NCBI RefSeq assembly: GCF_004803795.1
Contig: NZ_CP012543.1
Location: 1,612,001-1,676,000 of the forward strand
From: Campylobacter rectus
GTDB lineage: Bacteria; Campylobacterota; Campylobacteria; Campylobacterales; Campylobacteraceae
DNA: 64,000 bases
Direction: 5' to 3'
The translations under genes were made by a program, and so were the position numbers. Below are positions 45,992-55,819 of this stretch, piece after piece (the first letter of the stretch is position 1; each line of letters starts with the position of its first letter). The notes beneath the pieces are model-generated. The model worked only from the letters and a program-made list of their open reading frames with translations, had not been told where the DNA came from and did not search any database.

Positions 45992-46593
45992 GTTTTAAAA
46001 CCGTTTCGTTTGCCGTAGTTGCGGCTATTTTGCTTGGAGGCTGCGCTTTTTGGCAAAGCGATCCCAAGCCGATCGCACCGGAAAATACATCTAAAAAAGC
46101 CGGCTTGTCTATGTTTAACAAAACTCTTAATGACGTAAAGCTGCCTCAAAAAATCACGATAGACGGCGATAAATTCGTCTTAAAACACAAAGATAGCAGA
46201 ACGGCGGAATTTTACCTACCAAGCGAGCAGGTGGGCTTTAAATGGACCAAACTAACGAGCGTCACGATTTACGATATGGATATTCAAAAGTATCGGGACA
46301 TAGTCGTAAAAGGCTTAAAAGACGGCAAATACGGTAAAGCGGAATATGATTTTAAATTTCTAAATGATAAAGAGTATCAAGGCTACACGATCTACGAGCC
46401 GATCGCGGGCAACCCTGATTTTGACAACTACGAGATAAATCTAATCCACGCCAAGCGCCTTAACTGCGGGCTTAGAGTCGTGCACTACGCGCTAAAGTTT
46501 CCAAACAGCGCTCGGAAGGATAAATTTGCCGCTCTCATCAAGCAAAAAATGCCGATATTTTTAGCGCAGATGCCGCAAGTCGAGTGTAAATAA
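45988..46593 (+). CDS. lipoprotein of unknown function
   Basis: 201 residues. Signal peptide VSFAVVAAILLGGCAFWQ with lipobox LGGC, so the mature protein starts near Cys19. The rest is soluble, lysine-rich, with two further cysteines late in the chain (LNCGLRVVHY and VECK at the end) that may form a disulfide. No family recognised. AAAGGAG precedes the ATG; start overlaps the stop of the Sel1-repeat gene, so the two form an operon. Confidence 0.8.
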   Translation: MSFKTVSFAVVAAILLGGCAFWQSDPKPIAPENTSKKAGLSMFNKTLNDVKLPQKITIDGDKFVLKHKDSRTAEFYLPSEQVGFKWTKLTSVTIYDMDIQKYRDIVVKGLKDGKYGKAEYDFKFLNDKEYQGYTIYEPIAGNPDFDNYEINLIHAKRLNCGLRVVHYALKFPNSARKDKFAALIKQKMPIFLAQMPQVECK

Positions 46594-48890
46594 AAATTTA
46601 CTTTTGAGCGTCAAATCCGAGTTTTTGCCAAAATTAGCGCTCTCTTTTGCGGGCGGATATTTAAATTTAGCCGCGAAACTACGTCAAATTTGACGCTTTG
46701 CTTGGCGTGTGCCGTTAAATTTGACGGGCATAACGGCGACAAATTTAATATTTTATTTACAAAAATAGTCAAATTTAAGGACAAATTTGACGCTGCTACT
46801 TTTTTGATTATTCGGCGGCAAATTTTACTCTCATCCTCGGCTCTCGGCTAGGCACGGTTTGCGTAAATTTATCGCCGGATGCCGTCTTCGTTTGTGTTTT
46901 TGCCGGCAAACTGCGCCGAATTTGACGCCGCATTTACGCTAAAATGATAGCTTTACTAAAATTAAAACGACGATCCTGCAAAGCATTTGAAAAATTCAGC
47001 GCAAATTTTATCGCGAAGGATAAAGTCCGTTTATCCCAAATTTGACGCTTAGCGCTACTGCGGGCAAATCGCGGCGAACACGCCGAATTTTGACTATTTA
47101 CAAAGGTTTTTGGCGCACGAAAACGCGCTTAATGAACTTTTGGGGGCGGATTTTAGGCGCGCGGCGGAGATTTTGATCGCGATTTAGGCGAGAGAAGTCC
47201 AAACGAAACGGGCGTATTTAAGCATTTTCACCGGACTTTGCCGCCCGTAAAACATCGAAATTTACGGCCTAAACGACTTTAAAACCTGGGTGAGCGCGGT
47301 CGCCAAGATCGCAAAGCGCGGCACGGACGAGTATGCGGTGCGCGCCTTTATCAAAAAATACACGCAAGACTCGCTAAAAACTATGACGCAGTGGGCGCGC
47401 TCGTCAAATTTTGTTTGCGTAGGCTAGCGCCGGAAGGCCTGCTACCAAAACCGTCGCAAACTAGCGGACTAGAGCTTTTCGTTGGCTACCCGCGCTCCGT
47501 TTTTCGGTGCCGGAGACACTTAAGGGACGAGGTGCTCTTCGATCGCAAACATCGCCGTGGGCTATCTAAAGATAAATTTCGCTGCCGCAAAAAGCTGCTC
47601 ATACGCCGGCAAAGCTAGCAAAACGAAAACACGCAGCGGATAATAAGATACGCTGCGAAAAAAATAAAATTTAGACTTTGAGTTTTGTTTGAGCTGGTTT
47701 TCCCGTGAAATTTGATCGCTCGGTCGAGCGGAATTCATCCTAATTTTAGCGTTTTAAATTGGGCATTTATTTTGAGCTTTCGCTTGTCGAATTTTGCACG
47801 AGTTTTCAAAAGTCGCTCCGGCGCCAAGCAGCCTTGCCGTAAGGTTTATTTAGCCGTTTGATACGTTCACAAAATACTCGCCTAGTCGGCAAGTTAACGT
47901 TTTTGCCTGATTGCTAAATTAGCAGCCGCTAAAGCCATATCCGCCCCTGCTCCGCCTGTTTAGCAAGACTCCTCGCCAGGCTCGCTAGCTTTTACGAAAT
48001 ATCCGCTCGATGCCACGATTACGAGCTTTTTAAAATCGCCCGCCAATATCACACGTCTACCGCAAGGTGTCGGCTGCTCGCCGTATTTAAGAAATCGACC
48101 GCGCAGGCTTTTTTATATTTTGAGCGGTTTTGCCGTCTTGCTCACAACCGTCCGGCCGTCAGCCTAAAGCTCGTTTAAAGCGATTTTAAATTCAATACTT
48201 GATTTTTACGCGTCAAATTTTCATAAGCCGAATTTGTCGGCGCCAAATCCGCCCGAATTTACGGCAAAATTTCATTTTACTTAGTCAAAATCGGTGATAC
48301 GAATATAAATTTAAACGGTAAATTTTACTCGGATGGCGCGCTAGAGCCAAAAATTTAACAAAGCCGCCGTAAAATCGAGCGCTTTTGTTTCGGTTTAAAT
48401 TTTAAAATTTATCGCTGAAGCGCATTTGAGTAAATTTATCTTTTAAAAATCTACAAACAACGCATTTTAGCACGAAAAAGCGGCTATCTTTGCAAAATTT
48501 TACGCTTCTTCTTACGCTGCAAGCTTAGATCAAAGCTAAATTTGCCTTAACCAAAAGCCAAGCAAAATAGCGTCGTAAAGCTCAAATTTTTAAAAAAGAA
48601 ATTTTCGTAATCGCGCCTAAAAATCAAAATGCCGAATTCGGCTGCCTAAAGCAAAACTTAGAGCCGAAACGTTCGCGCAAACGCAAGAAAATTAACTATT
48701 TGCGGCGATCGAGTTTGCGACCGCCGCAACTAAAATCAAATTCGCGGCGGTTCGCAAATCTCAAATTTAAGCCTTTTAGCCGGCATGCAAGCTCGCGTCA
48801 TAATCAAGCCAGAAAAGCAGGCGCGTTAAATTTAGCTCTTTTAGCCAAAATGCAAACCGACTTACACGTAAAACCAAAAGCAAGCACAGA
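46594..48890. other. long gene-poor stretch
   Basis: Contains the alkylation-repair remnant at 47086–47617. Elsewhere I see no gene: frames are short and closed, and AAATTT is very frequent (seven times in about 200 bases from 46594). A 90-codon frame at 48700–48972 overlaps a real gene on the other strand and has no recognisable features. Confidence 0.6.
47086..47617 (+). pseudogene. decayed DNA alkylation repair gene (AlkC/AlkD-like)
   Basis: One frame reads NFDYLQRFLAHENALNELLG, then GADFRRAAEILIAI, a TAG stop, QTKRAYLSIFTGLCRP, a TAA stop, and GLNDFKTWVSAVAKIAKRGT, DEYAVRAFIKKYTQDSLKTM, TQWARSSN. After a frameshift comes FCLRRLAPEGLLPK, which fits the HVRRLASEGxRPRLPW motif of HEAT-like alkylpurine glycosylases. 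Two stops plus a frameshift mean it is dead. Confidence 0.65.
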
Positions 48891-49253
48891 TTATCCCGCA
48901 AAAATCCTAAACGCCACCCAAACCGCTAAAGCACCGATCAAAACGCCACCCGCAAATGCCGAAGCGACGTAGATTTTCTGCCTTTTTCTGATCTGCTCAA
49001 ATTTCTTTTCGTGATGCTTTTTCACGCCCTCGAAGGTCAAATTTAATATCTTTTCGTTCGTTTGATTTAGCGCATCGGCAAAGCTCTTTATCTGCTCATC
49101 GTTGATATATCGCATGGTCTTGCGCGTCGCGTTGGCTAGGCGCTCGTAGTCCTCGCTATTTTCCCAGAGCTCGACGACGGTGTTGTTTTCGATGCGCTCT
49201 TTTAGTTCCAGCGTCTCTTTTAGCTCGTTTTGTTCGACTAGCTGCGTTCCCAT
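48891..49253 (-). CDS. small protein with C-terminal membrane helix
   Basis: 120 residues: charged helical N-terminal part, then a single hydrophobic helix at the end (IYVASAFAGGVLIGALAVWV), i.e. tail-anchored layout. KHHEKKFEQIRKRQK just before the helix is strongly basic. No family recognised. It follows psd by 9 bases, so it is likely co-transcribed. Confidence 0.7.
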   Translation of the reverse strand: MGTQLVEQNELKETLELKERIENNTVVELWENSEDYERLANATRKTMRYINDEQIKSFADALNQTNEKILNLTFEGVKKHHEKKFEQIRKRQKIYVASAFAGGVLIGALAVWVAFRIFAG

Positions 49254-49262
49254 TGCGCCTCC

Positions 49263-50063
49263 TTAGTTGATAGTTCCTATTTTGTCGCCGTATTTTAGCT
49301 TTTGCTCGGCTGTTAGATCAAATTTGACCGCGCCCTGCTCGCTAAGGATGAGGATCGTCGAGCCCAGCTCAAACATCCCCAGCTGCTCGCCCTTTTTCGC
49401 GCTTAAATTTTCGTATTCATAAAGCGCGACGTTACCGGCGCAGGCGTTAGTCTGTATGCGCGCGTCAAAATCAAATTTCATCTTGCCCACGTTTAGCGCG
49501 CCGACAAAGACCAGCCACATCTTTTTGCCGCTTGCAAGCTTGCATTTTAGCACCACGCGCTCGTTTTTGGCGTATAGATTCGGCACCTTTAGCAGCGCGC
49601 TAACGGCCACGCTATATAGCTCGCCCGGCACGTAGAGCGCGGATAAAATCCTCATATCGCAAGGCGCGTGGTAGCGGTGATAGTCGCGCGGGCTTAGGTA
49701 GATATTTACGTACTCTAGCTCAGCGTCTCGCTCACTGCGGTCCATACTATCGCCCAGAAGCTCTGCTATACCGTACTCGTGGCCCTTGACGCTGATCGCC
49801 TTTAGCTCCTTGCTAACTCCGAGCTCCAGGCACGTGCCGTCGCTAGGACTGATGAAGGCCTGCGGCGAAACGTCGAAATTTCGCGGACGCTGTAGCTCGC
49901 GGGTAAAAAGCGCCGTGAGGCTCTCGTATTCCTTTGGCTGCTTAAACTCGCTCATGTCGATTTTAAAGCCGCTTACGTATTTTTCATTGATAAAGGTTTG
50001 CACAAATCTCGGAAATTTAACCGCCGCCACAAACCCAAATATCCTAGAAATAAGTCCCCTCAT
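49263..50063 (-). CDS. psd: phosphatidylserine decarboxylase
   Basis: 266 residues. Makes phosphatidylethanolamine. FISPSDGTCLELG with the catalytic Asp, SPRDYHRYHAP with the histidine, and the self-cleavage site LGST in MFELGSTILIL, where the serine becomes the pyruvoyl group. Its start overlaps the end of the phosphoesterase gene by 4 bases, as Cj0846–Cj0847. Confidence 0.95.
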   Translation of the reverse strand: MRGLISRIFGFVAAVKFPRFVQTFINEKYVSGFKIDMSEFKQPKEYESLTALFTRELQRPRNFDVSPQAFISPSDGTCLELGVSKELKAISVKGHEYGIAELLGDSMDRSERDAELEYVNIYLSPRDYHRYHAPCDMRILSALYVPGELYSVAVSALLKVPNLYAKNERVVLKCKLASGKKMWLVFVGALNVGKMKFDFDARIQTNACAGNVALYEYENLSAKKGEQLGMFELGSTILILSEQGAVKFDLTAEQKLKYGDKIGTIN

Positions 50064-51187
50064 ACAACTCCTTTTAGTCTTAATAACGAAATCTCGCTAG
50101 GCGCCATCACGCGCACCGGCGGCCCCCAAAATCCGGCTCCGCGACTAACGTAAATTTGCGTTTTTTTGTTCGCGCGGTATAGCCCGGCGACGTATTTTTG
50201 ATCCAGCCTTACCAGCAGCGAAAACGGAAAAATCTGCCCGCCGTGCGTGTGTCCGCTCACGACCAGATCCACGGGCGCGCTTTCGTCCATGTACTTTAAA
50301 AATTTAGGCTGATGAGCGAGCAAAACGGTAGGCAAATTTACGTCGCGACCGTCCAGAGCCGCGACCAGATCAGGCTCGTACGCTTTAAACCTTAAACCGA
50401 TGATATCATAAACGCCGGCTAAATTTACTCCGCCCACTCGCGCGTTTTCATTGCCTAAAATTTTAAAATTCGTCGTCTCGCGGATAACTTTCATCGTGCC
50501 GTCTATGCCGTTATAGTACTCGTGGTTGCCCGGCACGTAAAAGGTGCCGTATTTGCTCTTTAGCTCATTAAATGGCGCGATAAACTCGGCCAAACGATGC
50601 GGCTTCACGTCGGCGATATCGCCCACAATCGCGACTGCGTCGGCGTCCAGCTCGTTTACGCGTCTAGTTACCGCTCGCGCAAAGTCCGCTCCTAAAAAAT
50701 CGCCCAGATGAATATCCGTTAAAACCGCGATTTTTAGCTCGTCCTTTAGCCCCTTTAGCTCGATATCTTGGGCTTTTACTTCGGGCAATTTTACGGCGTT
50801 AAAGATACCTCTAAAAAAGTAGCTAAACGCCAAGATAAGTATCGTGACGTCAAGATAAAGGCGCAAAAATTTACGCCTGCTCTCGCTAAACGCGCGCTTG
50901 GTTACAGGACGGGCGGCAAAGGCTACGACGTTCGTAAATAGCACGAACGAAAAGATAATAAACGTCAGCGCCAGCATCAGCGAACAGGCGATGCGAAGGC
51001 TCGGTCCCAAAAAGTTAAACCGCAGCGAAAAAGCAAGCGCGACGCCGCCGATGGCAAGCGTAAGGAAAAACAGCCCAAGCGCCCTTTTATACGCGGCAAG
51101 CGGCCTGAGCGCGGCATCCGCGAAAAGCCCGCGATAAGAAACGTAATTCATAAAAATAATGATTAAAGACGATAGAACATAAAACAT
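50060..51187 (-). CDS. membrane-anchored metallophosphoesterase (YkuE/YaeI-like)
   Basis: 375 residues: four N-terminal membrane segments (to about 130), then the calcineurin-like domain with AVLTDIHLGDF, IVGDIADV, PGNHEYY and VSGHTHGGQIFPFS. Relatives cleave UDP-diacylglucosamine or phosphodiester bonds in lipid metabolism; partner gene psd fits a lipid role. Precise substrate unknown. Confidence 0.9.
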   Translation of the reverse strand: MFYVLSSLIIIFMNYVSYRGLFADAALRPLAAYKRALGLFFLTLAIGGVALAFSLRFNFLGPSLRIACSLMLALTFIIFSFVLFTNVVAFAARPVTKRAFSESRRKFLRLYLDVTILILAFSYFFRGIFNAVKLPEVKAQDIELKGLKDELKIAVLTDIHLGDFLGADFARAVTRRVNELDADAVAIVGDIADVKPHRLAEFIAPFNELKSKYGTFYVPGNHEYYNGIDGTMKVIRETTNFKILGNENARVGGVNLAGVYDIIGLRFKAYEPDLVAALDGRDVNLPTVLLAHQPKFLKYMDESAPVDLVVSGHTHGGQIFPFSLLVRLDQKYVAGLYRANKKTQIYVSRGAGFWGPPVRVMAPSEISLLRLKGVV

Positions 51188-51735
51188 TTCGTAAATTTAG
51201 CCAAAATTATTAAATATCTAACCACTGCGCGCGGCAAATTTGAGGAAATTTAAACGCAGAGGCGGGCGATTTTGGATTTTAAAGGCAGATGTTTCGGGCG
51301 CAATGAAATGCGCAGCCGAATATTTGTTTAAGTTAAGCGGCGCGTATAAGCGACAAATTCGCCCTATGATTTAAGTAGCGATGAGCGCGTTACCGGCGGC
51401 GGTTTTACGCGGTGAGGGCGACGCGCACGAACGGCGATTTATTCCGTTAGATTTAACTTTCGCGTTGCTTTGGTTTTGAGTGCGCTTGCTCTTTATTTTG
51501 CAAATTTGATCATTTCGGCGATAAATTTACGGCTTTGCGGGATGCGTTTTGGGATAAATTTGATTTGTAGCGGGCGGCTTTGTTTCGGCAAAATTTGGCG
51601 ACGGCGAGATAAAATTTATCTAAAATTTGAGAGTAAATTTAGCGGCAAAACGGGCTCGAATTTGATCGCTCAAGGTAAATTCGGCTCGCAAATTTGACGT
51701 ACCCGTAAATTTGACGCAAAAGGAGCTAAATTCGG
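51188..51735. other. intergenic stretch, nothing recognised
   Basis: About 550 bases rich in AAATTT. A 75-codon frame (51470–51697) lacks a ribosome-binding site and looks random. Confidence 0.55.
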
Positions 51736-52317
51736 CTACTCCTGAATTAATTTTATAAATGTCACGCCGTTAGATTCTAAAGCATTTGTATTAATCTTTT
51801 CCGAGCCAAACTGCAAAATATATCTATTGCCCGAAACCTCATACAAAGCCGTCAAAAAGCCGTCCAAATCATCGTTTTCATAATCATATAAACAATCTTG
51901 TATGTAGTTTTTGTTCTCGTAAAAATCAACCTTATGATAAGCGGCCGAACCGCCCTTTAAAAACCATACATCATTTAAATTTATTTTTTTACCATTATAA
52001 GTGATTAAGTGCTTATTTGTTACATAAAATCCTTCGTAGATAAAATTCTTGATTTCGCGATATGTTGCCATAAGAAAAAGAGTAGTACTGCATACAACGC
52101 ATATTTTCATAAACGTTCCACTCTCTAAAAATAAACTACAAAAAGCCCACACGCATAAGGTAAAAGCAATAATTTTCAACACGCAAAAAAATCTAATAGA
52201 ACATAAATATTTATACAACACGACCTCGCCCTCGTCGAGCTTGACGTTTTCAGGCAAGTCCGCCAGCTCGTCGTCCGGCGCCTTGCGCGTCAAATTCGGC
52301 TCACTCATCGCCCGCAT
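51736..52317 (-). CDS. membrane protein with PH-like (bPH2) domain
   Basis: 193 residues: two membrane helices (about 50–68 and 74–90), then a region with [20 protein letters not shown] that resembles the bacterial PH domain strand pattern, and a C-terminal tail. The last two thirds of the gene is clearly AT-richer than neighbours. The start overlaps the ybeY end by 17 bases. Function unknown; bPH2 proteins often bind membranes or toxins. Confidence 0.6.
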   Translation of the reverse strand: MRAMSEPNLTRKAPDDELADLPENVKLDEGEVVLYKYLCSIRFFCVLKIIAFTLCVWAFCSLFLESGTFMKICVVCSTTLFLMATYREIKNFIYEGFYVTNKHLITYNGKKINLNDVWFLKGGSAAYHKVDFYENKNYIQDCLYDYENDDLDGFLTALYEVSGNRYILQFGSEKINTNALESNGVTFIKLIQE

Positions 52318-52717
52318 CCTCCGTTCGCACGATGAGGCTCTTTGGCAGGTTAAATTTCTCGATCACTTCGCACTCTTTCGCCCTCATCTCGCCCGCGTCG
52401 CTCTCGTGATCGTAGCCTAGCACGTGAAGCAGTCCGTGCGTGAAAAGCAGCGCCGTTTCGTCATCCTCGCAGTGACCCAGCTCGGCGGCTTTAGCAGCGA
52501 CTAGCTCGGTGTTTATCACGATACAGCCAAGCGGCGCGTGTAGCTGCATCTCAAGCGGAAAACTCAGCACGTCCGTGGTCTCGTAGATGCCGCGCTGGCG
52601 GACGTTTATCTCCTTCATCTCCTCGGCATCCACAAAGCTTAGCTCCACCTCGCCCGCGGTCAAATAGTCGCAAATTTGATCCAAGATCCTCGGATAATCG
52701 TCCTCGCAAAGTATCAT
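52301..52717 (-). CDS. ybeY: endoribonuclease YbeY (rRNA maturation)
   Basis: 138 residues. Zinc motif [12 protein letters not shown] (HxxxHxxGxxH) near residue 105 and [15 protein letters not shown]-type lead region. YbeY acts in 16S rRNA 3' processing and ribosome quality control. Length is normal for Campylobacter. Confidence 0.93.
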   Translation of the reverse strand: MILCEDDYPRILDQICDYLTAGEVELSFVDAEEMKEINVRQRGIYETTDVLSFPLEMQLHAPLGCIVINTELVAAKAAELGHCEDDETALLFTHGLLHVLGYDHESDAGEMRAKECEVIEKFNLPKSLIVRTEDAGDE

Positions 52718-53204
52718 TTTTGGCTTTCCTTTAGTAAAATTTGAGTATGATTTTAGCGAAAATTTTGGTCAAATTTAATAAAGCCAAATTTGCTAAAAAC
52801 GGTATCGGCGTCAAATTTTAATTTTTCTATTTCTTTGGAGGCGGAAGGGGTTTCTACTTACGAAGCGTCGCCCCTTCCGCCCCCAAGCCCCCACCTACCC
52901 CACTGCACGTTCAAGGTGGCGACATAGCTTTGCTCTGCGAGCAAAGCATCGCGGGTTTTGTAAATTTTAATGGAGGCAAATTTGACATTTTCAAAGTGCG
53001 GGTCTCAGTGAATAAAAATTTAAAGCTGAAATTCGTAAATTTGACTTCAAGTTTAAATAGGAAAACCAAGGCGAAGTATTTTGAGATGATTTTTGGGGTT
53101 TTGAAGTTAAAATTTGACGAAGATAAGGCATGTAGCCTATCGAGTCAAATTTTAACGAAATCCGCAAAAAGCGCTCAAAAGACAAGCCGAAAAAAGGAGA
53201 AAAA
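52718..53204. other. intergenic stretch upstream of queC
   Basis: Holds the hairpin-rich element at 52837–52947. A 92-codon frame from 52930 to 53208 starts inside the hairpin and is K/F/N-rich through AAATTT words; I do not accept it as a gene. Confidence 0.6.
52837..52947. repeat. GC-rich multi-hairpin element
   Basis: GGAGGCGGAAGGGG (52837–52850) pairs with CCCCTTCCGCCCCC (52871–52884), 13 of 14 positions, around a 20-base loop. CCACCT (52891–52896) pairs with AGGTGG (52914–52919). GCTTTGCTC-TGC-GAGCAAAGC (52927–52947) is a perfect 9-bp stem. Composition differs sharply from the AT-rich flanks. Confidence 0.65.
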
Positions 53205-53876
53205 GTGAAAAAAGCGGTTTGCATAATGAGCGGCGGCATGGACAGCACCCTCTGCGCCGTCCTCGCTAAACGCGCAGGCTACGAGATCGTCGCGCTGCAT
53301 TTTGACTATGGACAGCGAACGATGGAGCGCGAAAAGCTAGCCTTTGAGCAGATCTGCGAGCGTATCGGCGCGCTAAAAAAGGTAAATTTAGACGCCCATT
53401 TTATAGCAAGTATCGGCGGCAACGCGCTAACGGACGAGAACCTAGCCATCCGTAAAGACGGCGCCAAGCCCGACACCCCTAGCACCTACGTGCCGTTTCG
53501 CAACGGTATCTTTATCTCTATCGCCGCCGCGCTAGCCGAAAAAGAGGGTGCGCAGGCGCTATACATCGGCATCGTCGAGGAGGACGGCTCGGGCTACCCC
53601 GACTGCACGGCGGATTTTATCGCCAAGATAGAAAGCGCCGTGAATGCCGGCACCTCAAAGGATTTTAGCCTGCGTATAGAGACGCCACTGGTAAATTTAA
53701 GCAAGGCCGGCATCGTGCGAAAGTCGCTAGAGGCTGGCTCTCCGCTGGAGCTAACGTGGAGCTGCTACGAGCTCGAGGACGAGGCCTGCGGCGAATGCGA
53801 TAGCTGCCGCCTGAGACTGCGAGGATTTGAGCTTGCGGGCGAAAAAGATAGGATAAAATACGCAAATTTAAAGTAA
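53205..53876 (+). CDS. queC: 7-cyano-7-deazaguanine synthase
   Basis: 223 residues. Converts 7-carboxy-7-deazaguanine to preQ0 in queuosine synthesis. ATP-pyrophosphatase loop [46 protein letters not shown] and the zinc cysteines in [24 protein letters not shown] precedes the GTG/ATG region; the start chosen is the GTG-ATG context at 53205. No other que gene nearby. Confidence 0.94.
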   Translation: MKKAVCIMSGGMDSTLCAVLAKRAGYEIVALHFDYGQRTMEREKLAFEQICERIGALKKVNLDAHFIASIGGNALTDENLAIRKDGAKPDTPSTYVPFRNGIFISIAAALAEKEGAQALYIGIVEEDGSGYPDCTADFIAKIESAVNAGTSKDFSLRIETPLVNLSKAGIVRKSLEAGSPLELTWSCYELEDEACGECDSCRLRLRGFELAGEKDRIKYANLK

Positions 53877-53943
53877 AATTTGGACGCGTGCGGTTTAAAT
53901 ATTTGCGTAAACCGAATCGCCGTAAATTTGAAAGAGCAAAAAG

Positions 53944-54529
53944 TTGATCTCCGCCGTATTTATCTCACTGCTAGCACTCATTTACTTGCGCCAGCGGCGC
54001 GGTTTTTGGGCTATTTACGCGGACCGGCCGTATATTTTAGGCTCCAGCGATGTACCGGCCGCTTCCGTCGCTAAGCCTATCGACATAAGCAAAAAAAGAA
54101 ATAAGGCGGATTTCCTCGCGAGGATTGAAAAATCTTCGTATCCATAGATTACGGCATTCCACTACAAACAAAGCTCGACCCGGATACCAGCGATAAACTG
54201 ATGCAAAAATACTTCCGCTCCGGCAAAAACTACGATTTCCCCAAGCCGCCTTTAAAATTTCAGCTAACTAAAAGGCTATGACGACAGGATCATATCAGAT
54301 AACGTTGTTGATGCACAAATAACCGTCAAATTTGCTTTTGCAAGAGCGCTTTTTTATCAAAAACTAAAGCCCGGAGTACAAGGTCGCAGTAGAAACCGCG
54401 GGACATCCTGAGCTAAAAGATCACGATACGCAAATCACCGTTAATTATGATTTTGCGAAGCGGATGGCTAATTTAACCAAAATCCAAACCGCCGCAATTG
54501 ACCGCAGAGATACCGAGCGCGTTGCTTAA
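53944..54529 (+). pseudogene. decayed membrane-anchored protein gene
   Basis: Pieces in successive frames add up to one protein: ISAVFISLLALIYLRQRRGF (membrane helix) to KADFLARIEK; then IFVSIDYGIPLQTKLDPDTS, DKLMQKYFRSGKNYDFPKPP, LKFQLTKRL; then DDRIISDNVVDAQITVKFAF, ARALFYQKLKP; then EYKVAVETAGHPELKDHDTQ, ITVNYDFAKRMANLTKIQTA and a stop at 54529. At least three frameshifts in about 195 codons. Family not recognised. Confidence 0.65.
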
Positions 54530-54805
54530 ATTCGTCTGCATCATTGTCGCTTTGTCTCTAGAGTTTAGCAACACGACTAGGGCGGTTATTTGAGCCGAGC
54601 TTGGCGAAATTTGACGATTTCCGTCCTTCAAATTTTGGAATAAAATTAAATATTTTTCAAATTCGTATCAAAGCTTTTGCGAGCGAAATTTAATCAATCA
54701 AATTTAACGACAAATTTGGCGATAGCGAGCGGATAAATTAAAGATTAAATCAAATTTGCGACTGCGAGAAAGTTAAGGCTCAAAATACGCGCTAAATTTG
54801 AGTTT
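54530..54805. other. intergenic stretch, nothing recognised
   Basis: AT-rich, several AAATTT words, no gene, RNA or hairpin that I can support. Confidence 0.5.
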
Positions 54806-55813
54806 TTATAAAATTTCACCGAACAAATCAGGCTCGGGCGCGGCCAAATTTAGCATCGCTTCAAGCTCTTCTTTTTGGCATTTAACGAGCGCGTAGTGAA
54901 AATTTGAAAGATTTTTTAGCTCGGCAAGCTCCTTAAATCTCATCGTAGCTGCCGCGCTTCCAGCAAAATCCTCCGGCACGCAGATCTCGATGCCGCCGCT
55001 AAAATTTCGCGCGAGAAACGCCACCTCCATATCAAAAAGCTCGTCATCGCTCTCTGCGATAAAGGCCTGAGAGCTCGCGCCAAAAGGCACGACGCGAAAA
55101 TTTTTATTTATAAAAATAGGCTCGAAATGCCCCAAATTTCGCGTGTCGCCGAGCTTAAAAGAAAAGCCCGCGCGGATCAGATACCTCAAAAGTCCGCAAA
55201 GATAGTGCATGAAAACTTTTGGAAAATTTAAGTTTGGATAATAAACGCCCTCGCAAACGACGCTGGAGGCAAACAGCGAGCCGCCCTGCGCGCAAACCGC
55301 GTCCACATCGCTAAAGACGGTGTCGTAAAGCGGCGCGATCTTGGATAAAATTTTAAGATCGCCCGTGAAAAATAGATCCCCCGTGCCCGCTTTCATTATC
55401 TTTATAAAAAGTTGCGTTGCATCCTCAGGAAGCAAGCTGGCTGCGTTGCCGCCGGCGTTTTTGCCTAGGCTCATACGCGCGAGCAAGGCCTTTTGTACGG
55501 GATTAACGGAGCAAAATTTGAGATTTTTGTAGCTGGCCTCAAAGCGCATTAGCCGCATCAGCGCGGCACTCAGGCTATCGACCTTGATAAAGGCGACTTC
55601 GGGATCGATGACTTCGCATCTTTGCTCGACGAGCACGGCATAGGCGCCGTTTGCGACGGCCGCGGCTATCTCGTCCGCGCCTGCGCCAAGCCCGATGTAG
55701 GCGTAGCCTTGGCGCACGTTCTTGCTCTCAAACGCAAAGCCCTCCACGGCGCTGACGCTTGGTTTATTTAGCGCTTCGCCGTTGATGAGGCGCCTTAGGT
55801 TTTCGATATTCAC
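54806..55813 (-). CDS. orphan Mur-ligase-like protein without P-loop
   Basis: 335 residues. The first 100 residues have the MurE/MurF N-domain pattern (GFAFESKNVRQGYAYIGLGA, NGAYAVLVEQ, FIKVDSLSAALMRL). Where Mur ligases carry the ATP loop (TGTNGKTT) this protein reads FCSVNPVQKALL, and the central domain is shortened, so ligase activity is unlikely. Conserved by position with Cj0837c, next to metG. A regulatory or scaffold role in wall synthesis is speculation. Confidence 0.6.
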   Translation of the reverse strand: MNIENLRRLINGEALNKPSVSAVEGFAFESKNVRQGYAYIGLGAGADEIAAAVANGAYAVLVEQRCEVIDPEVAFIKVDSLSAALMRLMRFEASYKNLKFCSVNPVQKALLARMSLGKNAGGNAASLLPEDATQLFIKIMKAGTGDLFFTGDLKILSKIAPLYDTVFSDVDAVCAQGGSLFASSVVCEGVYYPNLNFPKVFMHYLCGLLRYLIRAGFSFKLGDTRNLGHFEPIFINKNFRVVPFGASSQAFIAESDDELFDMEVAFLARNFSGGIEICVPEDFAGSAAATMRFKELAELKNLSNFHYALVKCQKEELEAMLNLAAPEPDLFGEIL

Positions 55814-55819
55814 GCTGTT

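Noticed and set aside
48700-48972. 90-codon open frame on the plus strand
   Set aside because: It overlaps the end of the real tail-anchored protein gene on the other strand, has a basic random-looking composition and no ribosome-binding site.
51470-51697. 75-codon open frame with a hydrophobic start
   Set aside because: No ribosome-binding site, no match to a family, and the rest is AAATTT-driven sequence.
52837-52947. preQ1 riboswitch ahead of queC
   Set aside because: The stems are longer and differently arranged than any preQ1 class I know, and the element lies some 260 bases upstream of the start.
52930-53208. 92-codon open frame before queC
   Set aside because: It begins inside the hairpin element, its lysine/phenylalanine-rich content follows from AAATTT words, and nothing in it resembles a domain.
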